Positions 38,627 to 46,412 of a stretch of DNA of 64,000 nucleotides are shown in pieces. The DNA comes from Pseudomonadota bacterium (GTDB lineage Bacteria > Pseudomonadota > Gammaproteobacteria > Burkholderiales > Burkholderiaceae_C): the NCBI GenBank assembly GCA_021799355.1, contig JAJZAQ010000001.1, positions 62,001 to 126,000 on the forward strand, given 5' to 3'. The translations under genes and the position numbers were made by a program. The notes below the pieces were generated by a model. The model saw nothing but the letters and a program-made list of their open reading frames with translations, had not been told where the DNA came from and did no database searches. Every line of letters begins with the position of its first letter. Position 1 is the first letter of the stretch.

Positions 38627-41209
38627 TCAGTCGCCGGTGCACAGGTCTTTGAGCCGGTACAGCGCGTCCAGCGCCTGCCGCGGGGTCAGGGCGTCGGGGT
38701 CCAGTGCCTGCAGTGCCTGGACTGCCGGGTGCGGCGCAGGCGCTGCGGCGGCCGGCGCAGGGTCCGCGGCGGCGAACAAATCGAGCTGTGGCTGCTGCGC
38801 GCGGTGCTGCCGCTCCAGCGCGTCCAGGCGCTTGCGCGCGTCGCGGATGACGGCAGCGGGCACGCCGGCGAGCTGTGCCACCTGCACTCCATAGCTGCGG
38901 CTGGCCGGGCCTTCGCGCACTTCGTGCAGAAACACGATGCCGTCGGCGGTTTCCGCCGCGCCGACGTGGACGTTGGCGGCGTGCGCATGGTTTTGCACCA
39001 TCTCGGTCAGCTCGAAATAGTGGGTGGCGAACAAGGTCAGACTACGGTTGCGGTCGTGCAGCTGCGCGGCGATGGCTGCCGCCAGCGCCAGGCCGTCGAA
39101 CGTCGATGTGCCGCGGCCGACTTCGTCCATCAGCACCAGGCTGTGCGGCGTGGCCTGGCGCAGGATGGCAGCGGTTTCGGCCATTTCGACCATGAAGGTC
39201 GACTGACCGCCCGCCAGGTCGTCCGAGGCGCCGATCCGGGTGTAAATCGCATCCAGCGGGCCGATGCGCGCGCGACGGGCAGGCACGAAGCTGCCGACGT
39301 AAGCCAGCAGGGCGATCAGCGCGGTCTGCCGCATGTACGTCGATTTGCCGCCCATGTTTGGGCCGGTGAGGATGAGCAGGCGGCGCTGCGCATCCAGCCG
39401 GCAGTCGTTGGGGATGAAGCGATCGACCCGGCTTTCGATCACCGGATGACGGCCGGCTTCGATGTCCAGCCCCGGCGTGGGCACCAGCTCGGCGCAGACC
39501 CAGCCGAATGTGCTGGCGCGTTCGGCCAGCGCGGCGAGCACGTCGAGCTGTGCCACCGCCTGCGCCGCACGGCGGATCGCCGGCAGTTCGGGTTGCAGCG
39601 CGTCGAGCACTTCGTCGAACAGCAGCCTTTCGCGTGCGAGTGCCCGGTCCTGCGCCGACAGCGCCTTGTCCTCGAACGTCTTGAGTTCCGGGGTGATGTA
39701 GCGCTCGGCGCCCTTGAGCGTCTGGCGGCGGCGGTAATCGGCAGGCACTTTGTCCGTCTGGCCGTGGGTGACTTCGATGAAAAAGCCATGCACCTTGTTG
39801 TATTGCACGCGCAGGTTGCCGATGCCGGTGCGCGCCCGCTCGCGCCGTTCGATGTCCATGAGCACGCTGCCGCAGTCGTGCCCGATGGCGCGCAGGTCGT
39901 CGAGTTCGGCGTCGTAGCCGGCGGCGATCACCCCGCCGTCACGCAGGTAGACCGCCGGTTCGCTGGCGATCGCCGCCTGCAGCAGGTCGGCCGCGCGCGG
40001 CGGCACATCGAGGTCGGCGTCGATGGCGTCGAACAGATCGCCGCGGTCGAACTGCGCCGCCCGCGCCCGCAGCGCCGGCAGGGCGATCAGGCTGTCGCGC
40101 AGCGCCGCCAGCTCGCGCGGCTTGACCTGTTTGAGCGCGACCCGCGCAGCGATGCGCTGCAAGTCGGCGACGCCGCGCAGTTGCGCACGCAGCGCAGTCC
40201 ACGCCCCGTCGAGCAGGGCTTGCACGGCGGCGTGGCGGGCCCGGGCGACGGCGGGATCGCGCTGCGGCGATTGCAGCCATTCGCGCAGCAGGCGACTGCC
40301 GCCGGCCGTCTGGCAGGTGTCCAGGTGCGACAGCAAAGTCGGCCCGTCGTCGCCGCGCAGCGGCTGCACGATTTCCAGATTGCGCCGCGCCACGGCATCC
40401 AGCCGCAGCGTGTCGTCGGCGCGCGCCACGTGCAGATCGGCGAGCAGCGGCAGCGTGCCGCCCTGTGTCTGCTGCGCGTAGGTCAGCAGCGCTGCGGCAG
40501 CGGCGTGCGCCGCACCGAGGTGTTGCGCGCCGAAACCGTCCAGATGCGCCACTTTCAGCTGCGTGCACAGCAGGCGCAAGCCCAGCGCCGCGTCGAAATG
40601 CCAGTCGGGCCGCGATGTTGCGAACGTCAGCGACAGCTGCGCGGGCGGCGGCGTCTGCTGCGGCCACAACACTTCGGCGGGACCGATGCGTGCGAGCCAG
40701 TCGGGCAGCGCGGCGGCGTCGCATTGCGCCAGGGTGATCGCGCCACCGGTCAGCGCCATCCATGCCAGGCCGTACACGGCGCGCGCCGAGCGCGGCGGTG
40801 ACACGGCCAGCAGTACGGCGTCGCGCTTGTCATCGAGCAAGGCCTGGTCGGTCAGCGTGCCCGGGGTGACGACACGCACCACGCGGCGCTCGACCAGGCC
40901 CTTGGATTGCGCCGGATCACCGATTTGCTCACAGATCGCGGCGGATTCGCCCAGCCTGACCAGTTTGGCCAGGTAACCGTCGAGGGCCTGCACCGGGATG
41001 CCGGCCATGATCACCGGCGCGCCGGCGGACTGTCCGCGACGGGTTAGGGTGATGTCGAGCAGACGCGCGGCTTTTTCCGCGTCGTCGTAGAACAACTCGT
41101 AAAAGTCGCCCATACGGCACAGCAGCAGAGCATCGGGATGCTCGGCCTTCATCTGCAGGTATTGCTGCATCAGCGGCGTATGGGCGGAGAAATCAGAGGT
41201 CTCGGGCAT
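38627..41209 (-). CDS. mutS: DNA mismatch repair protein MutS
   Basis: The 860-residue protein has the mismatch-reading F-x-E motif in GDFYELF (Phe36, Glu38). The connector and lever domains follow, then the ATPase with [10 protein letters not shown], the [12 protein letters not shown]alker B/signature region and [11 protein letters not shown]. The C-terminal beta-clamp/tetramer tail is present but short. The ATG at 41209 matches the family N-terminus; the longer frame upstream is promoter DNA shared with the divergent DUF6662 gene. Confidence 0.97.
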   Translation of the reverse strand: MPETSDFSAHTPLMQQYLQMKAEHPDALLLCRMGDFYELFYDDAEKAARLLDITLTRRGQSAGAPVIMAGIPVQALDGYLAKLVRLGESAAICEQIGDPAQSKGLVERRVVRVVTPGTLTDQALLDDKRDAVLLAVSPPRSARAVYGLAWMALTGGAITLAQCDAAALPDWLARIGPAEVLWPQQTPPPAQLSLTFATSRPDWHFDAALGLRLLCTQLKVAHLDGFGAQHLGAAHAAAAALLTYAQQTQGGTLPLLADLHVARADDTLRLDAVARRNLEIVQPLRGDDGPTLLSHLDTCQTAGGSRLLREWLQSPQRDPAVARARHAAVQALLDGAWTALRAQLRGVADLQRIAARVALKQVKPRELAALRDSLIALPALRARAAQFDRGDLFDAIDADLDVPPRAADLLQAAIASEPAVYLRDGGVIAAGYDAELDDLRAIGHDCGSVLMDIERRERARTGIGNLRVQYNKVHGFFIEVTHGQTDKVPADYRRRQTLKGAERYITPELKTFEDKALSAQDRALARERLLFDEVLDALQPELPAIRRAAQAVAQLDVLAALAERASTFGWVCAELVPTPGLDIEAGRHPVIESRVDRFIPNDCRLDAQRRLLILTGPNMGGKSTYMRQTALIALLAYVGSFVPARRARIGPLDAIYTRIGASDDLAGGQSTFMVEMAETAAILRQATPHSLVLMDEVGRGTSTFDGLALAAAIAAQLHDRNRSLTLFATHYFELTEMVQNHAHAANVHVGAAETADGIVFLHEVREGPASRSYGVQVAQLAGVPAAVIRDARKRLDALERQHRAQQPQLDLFAAADPAPAAAAPAPHPAVQALQALDPDALTPRQALDALYRLKDLCTGD

Positions 41210-41322
41210 GGAGCAGGCAGGAATGAGGCCGCTATTTTGCCTGCGGTGAGCGTGCGGCCACAGCCTGAGGACGGCCGGCAGGTCTGCGAACGTCTTGACA
41301 CGATAAGAAATAAAAAGAAAAA

Positions 41323-41337
41323 TGCGAACCGTTCGCA
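41323..41337. promoter_or_regulatory. Fur-like operator palindrome before the flavin electron-transfer cluster
   Basis: TGCGAAC-C-GTTCGCA is a perfect 7-1-7 inverted repeat, flanked by AAA and ATT. The 7-1-7 geometry is that of a Fur box (TGATAATnATTATCA), with a GC-shifted core. It lies 20 bases before the DUF6662 start. Another regulator of similar geometry remains possible. Confidence 0.6.
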
Positions 41338-41356
41338 ATTACGAAATGGAGTCGAT

Positions 41357-42271
41357 ATGCTGTGCAGGGGAGAGTTGGGGCGGGGGAGTCGCAGGTTCGC
41401 GCTGCTGGCCGCGCTGTGGGCCAGCGCCGCGGCGCCGGCGGCGTTCGCCGACGAAAATCTGCTGGGCTACACCATCGGCGCGGAAACGCTGCCGGCGGGT
41501 CGGTCCGAAGCGTATTTCTGGCTGACGGATTACGGCGGCAAACGTCGCGGCAGCTATTCGGCGCAGCAGTTTCGTGCCGAGTACGAATACGGCGTGACCA
41601 ACAGCCTGAGCGCCTCGCTCTACCTCAATGGCTACCGCCACAGCTACGACTGCGGCAGCGTGGGTTGCGCCGGCCCCCTGTCCGAACCCGAGATCACCGG
41701 CAGCCGCCACGGCACGCAGTTCAGCGGCGTGTCGGTCGAGCTGAAAAAAATGCTGCTGTCGCCGTACAAGGATGATCTCGGCGTGGCGCTGTACGGCGAA
41801 CTGACCTACGACACGGTCGACGCCATCACCGGCGACAGGGGCACGGGCTACGAAGTCGAAACCAAATTGATTTTGCAAAAGCCCTACCTGGATGGGCAAT
41901 TGCAGTGGCTGACCAACCTGGAGTTGGAAGTCGAGTCGTGGCGACCGGATGCCGGCGGTGGAACCGAGGTATCGATTGCACCTCGTCTGCGCACCGGGCT
42001 GGCGTATCGCTTCGCGCCGAACTGGTTCATCGGTGCTGAAGGGTGGATCGACGCCGAACTGCGCCGCCCCGCAGGGCAGTCGTGGACGTTCGACCACTGG
42101 GACGTGTTCGCCGGGCCGTCGATCCACTATGGCGGCAAGTCGTGGTGGGCGACGCTGACCTGGGCGCAGCAGCTCAGGGGATCGAACGAGGCGGAGGACA
42201 ACCGCGCCGGCCTACACCTGGCCGACCATTCGCGGCGCGAAATCCGTCTGAAGGTCGGCTACAACTTCTGA
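41357..42271 (+). CDS. DUF6662-like outer-membrane-type protein
   Basis: The 304-residue protein has a Sec signal (about residues 1-31, ending AAFADENLL) and a mature part rich in alternating aromatic and polar strands. It ends on Phe after LKVGYNF, the usual C-terminal signature of outer-membrane beta barrels. The amphipathic pattern and resemblance to DUF6662 proteins support an outer-membrane role. It is the first gene behind the Fur-like palindrome and is followed by a flavinylated protein, ApbE and a cytochrome-b-like protein. Specific function unknown. Confidence 0.75.
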   Translation: MLCRGELGRGSRRFALLAALWASAAAPAAFADENLLGYTIGAETLPAGRSEAYFWLTDYGGKRRGSYSAQQFRAEYEYGVTNSLSASLYLNGYRHSYDCGSVGCAGPLSEPEITGSRHGTQFSGVSVELKKMLLSPYKDDLGVALYGELTYDTVDAITGDRGTGYEVETKLILQKPYLDGQLQWLTNLELEVESWRPDAGGGTEVSIAPRLRTGLAYRFAPNWFIGAEGWIDAELRRPAGQSWTFDHWDVFAGPSIHYGGKSWWATLTWAQQLRGSNEAEDNRAGLHLADHSRREIRLKVGYNF

Positions 42272-42281
42272 GGAGCCCGCA

Positions 42282-42830
42282 ATGACACCCTCATGGCCGG
42301 TTTACGCCTTCCTGCCCGTGGCCGCCTTCGTGGCGGCCCCTGTGGGGGCGACACAGTATCTCACCGTCGAGCAGGCGCAGAAGGCGCTGTTTCCGGAAGC
42401 CGAGCGCTTCGTTGCCGCACCAGTGCAGCTCACCGCAGCGCAAAAGGCGCAGATCGAGGAACAGTCCGGGCTGAAACAGCGCTGGGACAAGCAGGACGTC
42501 TGGCGCGCGGAAAAGGCCGGCAAGCTGCTCGGCTGGGTGGTCGTCGATGACGTGGTGGGCAAGCACGAATTCATCCACTACGCCGCCGGCCTGTTACCCG
42601 AAGGCCGGGTGCGGGGAGTGGAGGTGCTGATCTTCCGCGAAACCTATGGCGACCAGATCCGCCAACCCGAATGGCGCCGGACGCTTGCCGGCAAGACGCT
42701 GGCCGATCCGTTCAAGCTCGACCAGGACGTGCCCAACATCAGCGGGGCGACGCTGTCGTGCAGAAATGTGACGAACGGCGTCAAGCGCCTGCTCGTACTG
42801 CAGCGCGTGGCGCTGCAGTCGGCGCCATGA
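42282..42830 (+). CDS. FMN-binding domain protein, periplasmic (ApbE substrate)
   Basis: The 182-residue protein has an N-terminal signal (cleavage near PVGATQ). Its FMN_bind domain ends with the flavinylation motif NISGATLS, in which the Thr of SGAT is covalently linked to FMN by ApbE. The very next gene is apbE, overlapping by four bases. LGWVVVDDVVGKHEFIHY and GRVRGVEVLIFRETYG are the domain core. It should be a periplasmic one- or two-electron carrier. Confidence 0.87.
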   Translation: MTPSWPVYAFLPVAAFVAAPVGATQYLTVEQAQKALFPEAERFVAAPVQLTAAQKAQIEEQSGLKQRWDKQDVWRAEKAGKLLGWVVVDDVVGKHEFIHYAAGLLPEGRVRGVEVLIFRETYGDQIRQPEWRRTLAGKTLADPFKLDQDVPNISGATLSCRNVTNGVKRLLVLQRVALQSAP

Positions 42831-43690
42831 GCGACAGCCTGCGCTGGGTCGCGCGCTTGCAGCCGCAGCTGGGCACGTGGGTGGAAATCCGCGCCTGCGG
42901 CCCGGCGCAGCGCATCGAGCGCGCGGTGCGCTGTGCGTACGGGCACATCGCGCGCGTGCAGCAGCGCATGAGCTTTCATCACCCCGACAGCATGCTCACC
43001 CGGCTGAACCTGCACGCGCACCGCCAGCCGCAGCCGGCGGATGCGCTGACCTGGGCGGTTTTGCGCAAGGCGCTGGCGATGTGGCGCGCCAGCGGCGGCG
43101 TATTCGACGTCACCGTGGCGGCGCCGCTGGTGCGCCGCGGCGTGCTGCCCGATCATGGTTTTTCCACCCTGCGCGCGCCGATCGGCAGTGACGCGCTGGT
43201 TTTGCTGCCACAGCGGCAGGTGGCGCTGCGCCGCCCGGTGCTGCTCACCCTCGACGGTATTGCCAAGGGCGAGGCCGTCGATCGCGCTATCGCCTGCCTG
43301 CGCCGCTGGGGAGTGGTTTCCGCCGTGGTCAACGCTGGCGGTGATTTGCGCGCTTTCGGCACCAGGCCCGTGCCGCTGGCGGTGCGCGCCAGCGACGGCG
43401 TGGTCCACGCCGCGGGCAGCTTGCAAAACGCTGCGGTGGCCAGCTCGATGCAGGGTCAGAGCGGGGAGCAGCAACGTCGCTTCCCCGGCCGGCTGCTCCA
43501 CCCGGCGCAGCCCGCCCGGCCCGATGGCGCGACGCAGGTCTGGACGGTGATGGCCGCGCAATGCTGGCGGGCCGATGCGTTGACCAAAGTCGCGGCGTTG
43601 GCTGAAGCGCCGCAGCGCGCGGCGCTGGTGGCGCGGCTTGGGGGGCGCCTGCTGCAGGTGGAAGCTTGGGACGGAGGGCAGGCGGCGTGA
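42827..43690 (+). CDS. apbE: FAD:protein FMN transferase ApbE
   Basis: The 287-residue protein transfers FMN from FAD to a Thr of FMN_bind proteins in the periplasm. Family segments are TLDGIAKGEAVDRA, VNAGGDLRAFG, a variant of the ATxxxxMxADALST motif in MAAQCWRADALTKV, and RMSFHHPDSMLTRLN. No clear signal peptide or lipobox is seen at the N-terminus (MSDSLRWVARLQ), which is unusual for a periplasmic enzyme. It sits between its likely substrate and a membrane partner, with four-base overlaps on both sides. Confidence 0.88.
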   Translation: MSDSLRWVARLQPQLGTWVEIRACGPAQRIERAVRCAYGHIARVQQRMSFHHPDSMLTRLNLHAHRQPQPADALTWAVLRKALAMWRASGGVFDVTVAAPLVRRGVLPDHGFSTLRAPIGSDALVLLPQRQVALRRPVLLTLDGIAKGEAVDRAIACLRRWGVVSAVVNAGGDLRAFGTRPVPLAVRASDGVVHAAGSLQNAAVASSMQGQSGEQQRRFPGRLLHPAQPARPDGATQVWTVMAAQCWRADALTKVAALAEAPQRAALVARLGGRLLQVEAWDGGQAA

Positions 43691-44220
43691 AAACCTATCC
43701 GCGCGGCTTTGGACTGTTGCTGCATACCGTGCTGCTGGCTTTGCTCGCCAGCGGGCTGCTGCTCTTTCCCGGGGCGTTGCGCACGCACTGGGAGTGGGAC
43801 TTGCCGTGGGCCTTGTCCGCAGGCCAGCGGGTTGGGGTCGCGGCACTGCATGCCGCCGCCTTCATGGCGGTGTTGACCGTGCTCGGCGCGCTGTGGACGG
43901 TGCACATCCGCGCCGGCTGGGTACGGCGGGAAAACCTGCGCAGCGGGGTCGCGCTGTTGGGATTGTTCGGCCTGCTGGCCATCAGCGGTCTCGGGCTGTA
44001 CTACGCTGGCAACGAGCACCTGCAGTCGTGGAGCGCTTTGGCGCATCTGCTTGCTGCTGGGCTGCTTCCCGTGGCCTATGTCGCGCACCGGCTGGGCGCG
44101 CGCGCAGCCGCGGCCCGGGCGTGGCCGGTCTGGTGCCGGCGCGGTCAGCCTCCGCAGGCGCGGGCGGCCACGACGCGCACGGCACCGCCAGTGTCGCAAA
44201 CGGTTTCGACCCCGTCGTAG
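43687..44220 (+). CDS. Cytochrome-b-like four-helix membrane protein (DUF4405-like)
   Basis: The 177-residue protein has four predicted helices, each carrying a His suited to heme binding (LLLHTVLL, ALHAAAFM, VHIRAGW, ALAHLLAAG). This is the pattern of small cytochrome-b-like quinol/flavin electron-transfer proteins. The GTG at 43687 overlaps the apbE stop. The last 25 residues are low-complexity and overlap the convergent methyltransferase gene by 76 bases, so the true end of the functional domain may lie before residue 150. It would feed electrons from the quinone pool to the flavinylated protein. Confidence 0.72.
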   Translation: MKTYPRGFGLLLHTVLLALLASGLLLFPGALRTHWEWDLPWALSAGQRVGVAALHAAAFMAVLTVLGALWTVHIRAGWVRRENLRSGVALLGLFGLLAISGLGLYYAGNEHLQSWSALAHLLAAGLLPVAYVAHRLGARAAAARAWPVWCRRGQPPQARAATTRTAPPVSQTVSTPS

Positions 44221-45095
44221 CCCGGGTGCTTGTGCAGCAGTTGCACCATCGCATCGCCCTGGCCCAGGCCGACCTCGATCGCCAGCCAGCCGCCCGGGCG
44301 TAGCAGCGGCGGGGCTTCGCGGATCAGCCGCATCAGAATACGCACGCCGAACGGCCCGCCGTCGAACGCCAGATCGGGCTCGAAACCGATGATTTCCGCC
44401 GGCATGGTTGCCATGCGGGCGGTGGAAATGTAGGGCGGGGCCGAGACGATCAGATCGACCTGCCCGGCCAGTGCCTGCGCCACGGGCTGCATCAGGTCGC
44501 CCACATGCCACTGCACCCGCGACGCCAGGCCGGTGTGCGCGGCGTTGTCACGCGCCAGGGCGATCGCTTCGGGCGAAATGTCGGCGCCATGCACCTGCGC
44601 GTCGGCGACGTTGTCGGCCAGCGCCAGCGCGAGATTGCCCGAGCCGCAGCACACATCCAGCACCACCGGCGCGTCGCGCCCGGCGAGCTTGTGCAGCGCG
44701 ACGGTGGCGAGCATTTCGGTTTCGGCGCGCGGAATCAGCGCGGCCGGCGAGGCCAGCAGATCCAGCCCCATGAAGCGCTGGCGGCCGACGAGGTAGGCCA
44801 GCGGCTCGCCGGCGGTTCGACGCGCAAGCAGATCATCCAGCCGTTGCAGTGCGGCGGTGTCCAGCGGCGGCAGCGCGGTCTCGCTGGCCGCATGCAGCGA
44901 CAAGGGCTGTCCGCCGGCGCAATGCCATAGGGTGCGCAGCGCCGCGGCCGGGGTTTCCTCCGGCTTGTCGGGCACGGTCTGCAAAGTGGCGGCCAGTAGC
45001 GCCAGGCGTTGCTGGAAGGCGAGCACACCGTCGATGCCCAGCGCGTCACATTCATCGGGTTGCAGGCCGGTCAGCGGCAGGTCGACGGCGTTCAT
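44145..45095 (-). CDS. PrmC/HemK-like methyltransferase with altered catalytic motif
   Basis: The 316-residue protein has a PrmC-like N-terminal domain (RRTAGEPLAYLVGRQRFMGLDLL, LIPRAETE) and a SAM-binding domain with DVCCGSGNLALAL (residues 147-159). The catalytic NPPY of glutamine methyltransferases reads SAPPYI here, with Ala219 in place of Asn. Loss of that Asn predicts a different substrate or no catalysis. It is last in an operon with a NadE-like synthetase, a carrier protein and an acyl-AMP ligase, which argues against a release-factor role. The start overlaps the NadE-like stop. Confidence 0.8.
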   Translation of the reverse strand: MNAVDLPLTGLQPDECDALGIDGVLAFQQRLALLAATLQTVPDKPEETPAAALRTLWHCAGGQPLSLHAASETALPPLDTAALQRLDDLLARRTAGEPLAYLVGRQRFMGLDLLASPAALIPRAETEMLATVALHKLAGRDAPVVLDVCCGSGNLALALADNVADAQVHGADISPEAIALARDNAAHTGLASRVQWHVGDLMQPVAQALAGQVDLIVSAPPYISTARMATMPAEIIGFEPDLAFDGGPFGVRILMRLIREAPPLLRPGGWLAIEVGLGQGDAMVQLLHKHPGYDGVETVCDTGGAVRVVAARACGG

Positions 45096-46099
45096 CGGGT
45101 GGGCTCCTCGAGGGTGTCGTTGTCAATCGGTTCGACCAGCACCGGCCGCGCATGCAGATAGCGGGCGGTGCGGCGCTTGGCGTCGATATCGGCGAGCACC
45201 GCCTCTGCCTGCTGCTCGCTGATGTTCAGCGCGGCAGCCAGTTCGGCGGCGCTGCGGCCATGGTTCTTCGCCCAGAGCGCCAGGTCCGTCTGCTGCCACG
45301 GCAGGGCGAAATAGAACTCGTCCTGCCCCTGCGGCAGGCTGTAGGTGTCGGTGGTCGGCACGGCGGTGCACACCGCTTCGGGCAGCCCAAGGTGCCGTGC
45401 CAGCGCATACACCTGGGTTTTGTAGAGATGGGCAATGGGCTTGAGGTCAGCCGAGCCGTCGCCGTTTTTGACAAAAAAGCCCTGGTCGTATTCCAGCCGG
45501 TTCGGGGTGCCGATGACCGCGTAGTTCAGCCGGTCGGCGTGGAAGTATTCGAGGGTTTTGCGCAGCCGCTGCTTGTGGTTGGTCGCGGCGACGATCTGCA
45601 GGTACTGCCGCAGCGGCAGCCGCACCTGGTGCAGCGCACCGTCGGGGGACTGGGCGACGAGCTGGAAGTGGTTGATGCCGCCTTGCAGCCCACCGCTGAT
45701 CGCGAGTTTGATTTTCCACTCGAGGGTGTAGTCCGGCAGCAGCGCGCGCACCGCGTCGTCGCGCCAGCGGTAGCAGCCGATGGCCTCCAGCGCCGGGGCG
45801 AGGTCTTCGACGGCGTACTCGATGCCCAGCTGCTGCGCGACCTGCGCGCCCAGGCTGCGGCTGGCGAGGCTGGAATCGCGCTCGGGCATCAGCAGCCCGA
45901 ACACCCGCTTGGCCCCCAGCGCCTGCACCGCCAGCGCGGCGCACACCGAGCTGTCCACCCCGCCGGACAACCCGAGCACCACCCCGCGTTTGTTGAAGGA
46001 GCGAAGGGTGGCGACGATGAACCCGGCGATGCGCGCGGTTTCGGCCGCGCAGTCCAGCGCAAGCACCTCGGGGCCGAGCGGCGGGGCAGAGGAAGGCAT
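45092..46099 (-). CDS. NAD synthetase-like ATP-pyrophosphatase (ammonia-dependent type)
   Basis: The 335-residue N-type ATP pyrophosphatase has the P2-loop LSGGVDSS (residues 44-51). Downstream are GTPNRLEYDQGFFVKNGDGSADLKPI and YKTQVYALARHLGLPEAV, which align with NadE. There is no glutaminase domain, so free ammonia or a partner must supply nitrogen. The usual PTADL and QTDE motifs read PTTDTY and QGQDEFYF. It may be a real NadE or an amidating enzyme repurposed for the ACP pathway; the operon favours the second. The ATG at 46099 is chosen. Confidence 0.78.
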   Translation of the reverse strand: MPSSAPPLGPEVLALDCAAETARIAGFIVATLRSFNKRGVVLGLSGGVDSSVCAALAVQALGAKRVFGLLMPERDSSLASRSLGAQVAQQLGIEYAVEDLAPALEAIGCYRWRDDAVRALLPDYTLEWKIKLAISGGLQGGINHFQLVAQSPDGALHQVRLPLRQYLQIVAATNHKQRLRKTLEYFHADRLNYAVIGTPNRLEYDQGFFVKNGDGSADLKPIAHLYKTQVYALARHLGLPEAVCTAVPTTDTYSLPQGQDEFYFALPWQQTDLALWAKNHGRSAAELAAALNISEQQAEAVLADIDAKRRTARYLHARPVLVEPIDNDTLEEPTR

Positions 46100-46131
46100 G
46101 GGGTTCTCGGCGACGGAGGTCGATGGGCCGA

Positions 46132-46392
46132 TCAGGCCGCCGCGGTGGCCCGCTTGCGCTGCACGAAGTCGGCGATCGCGGCGACGCTGTCGAGGTTCTC
46201 GGGCACCATTTCCGCGTCCTCGACCTTCACGCCCCAGGTCTCTTCGAGGAACAGGATGAGTTCGAGCACCCCGGTGGAGTCGAGAATGTGCAGATCGAGC
46301 AGCGAGTCGGTGTCGGCGTAGGCGGTGTCGCGCGCGCCGAGCAGGAAGTTGTCGTCGATGTACTGGCGAATGGTCTGGCGAATGTCGCTCAT
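46132..46392 (-). CDS. Acyl carrier protein (discrete, pathway-specific)
   Basis: The 86-residue carrier protein has its phosphopantetheine site Ser39 in HILDSTGVLELILFLEE; the T-G after DS differs from the DSL of fatty-acid ACP. Four helices and an acidic second half fit the family. Its neighbours are an AMP ligase (20 bases upstream) that can load it and the NadE-like enzyme (32 bases downstream). It is not the housekeeping AcpP, which would sit with fab genes. Confidence 0.88.
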   Translation of the reverse strand: MSDIRQTIRQYIDDNFLLGARDTAYADTDSLLDLHILDSTGVLELILFLEETWGVKVEDAEMVPENLDSVAAIADFVQRKRATAAA

Positions 46393-46412
46393 TCAGGGTC
46401 TCCTGCGGGCCG

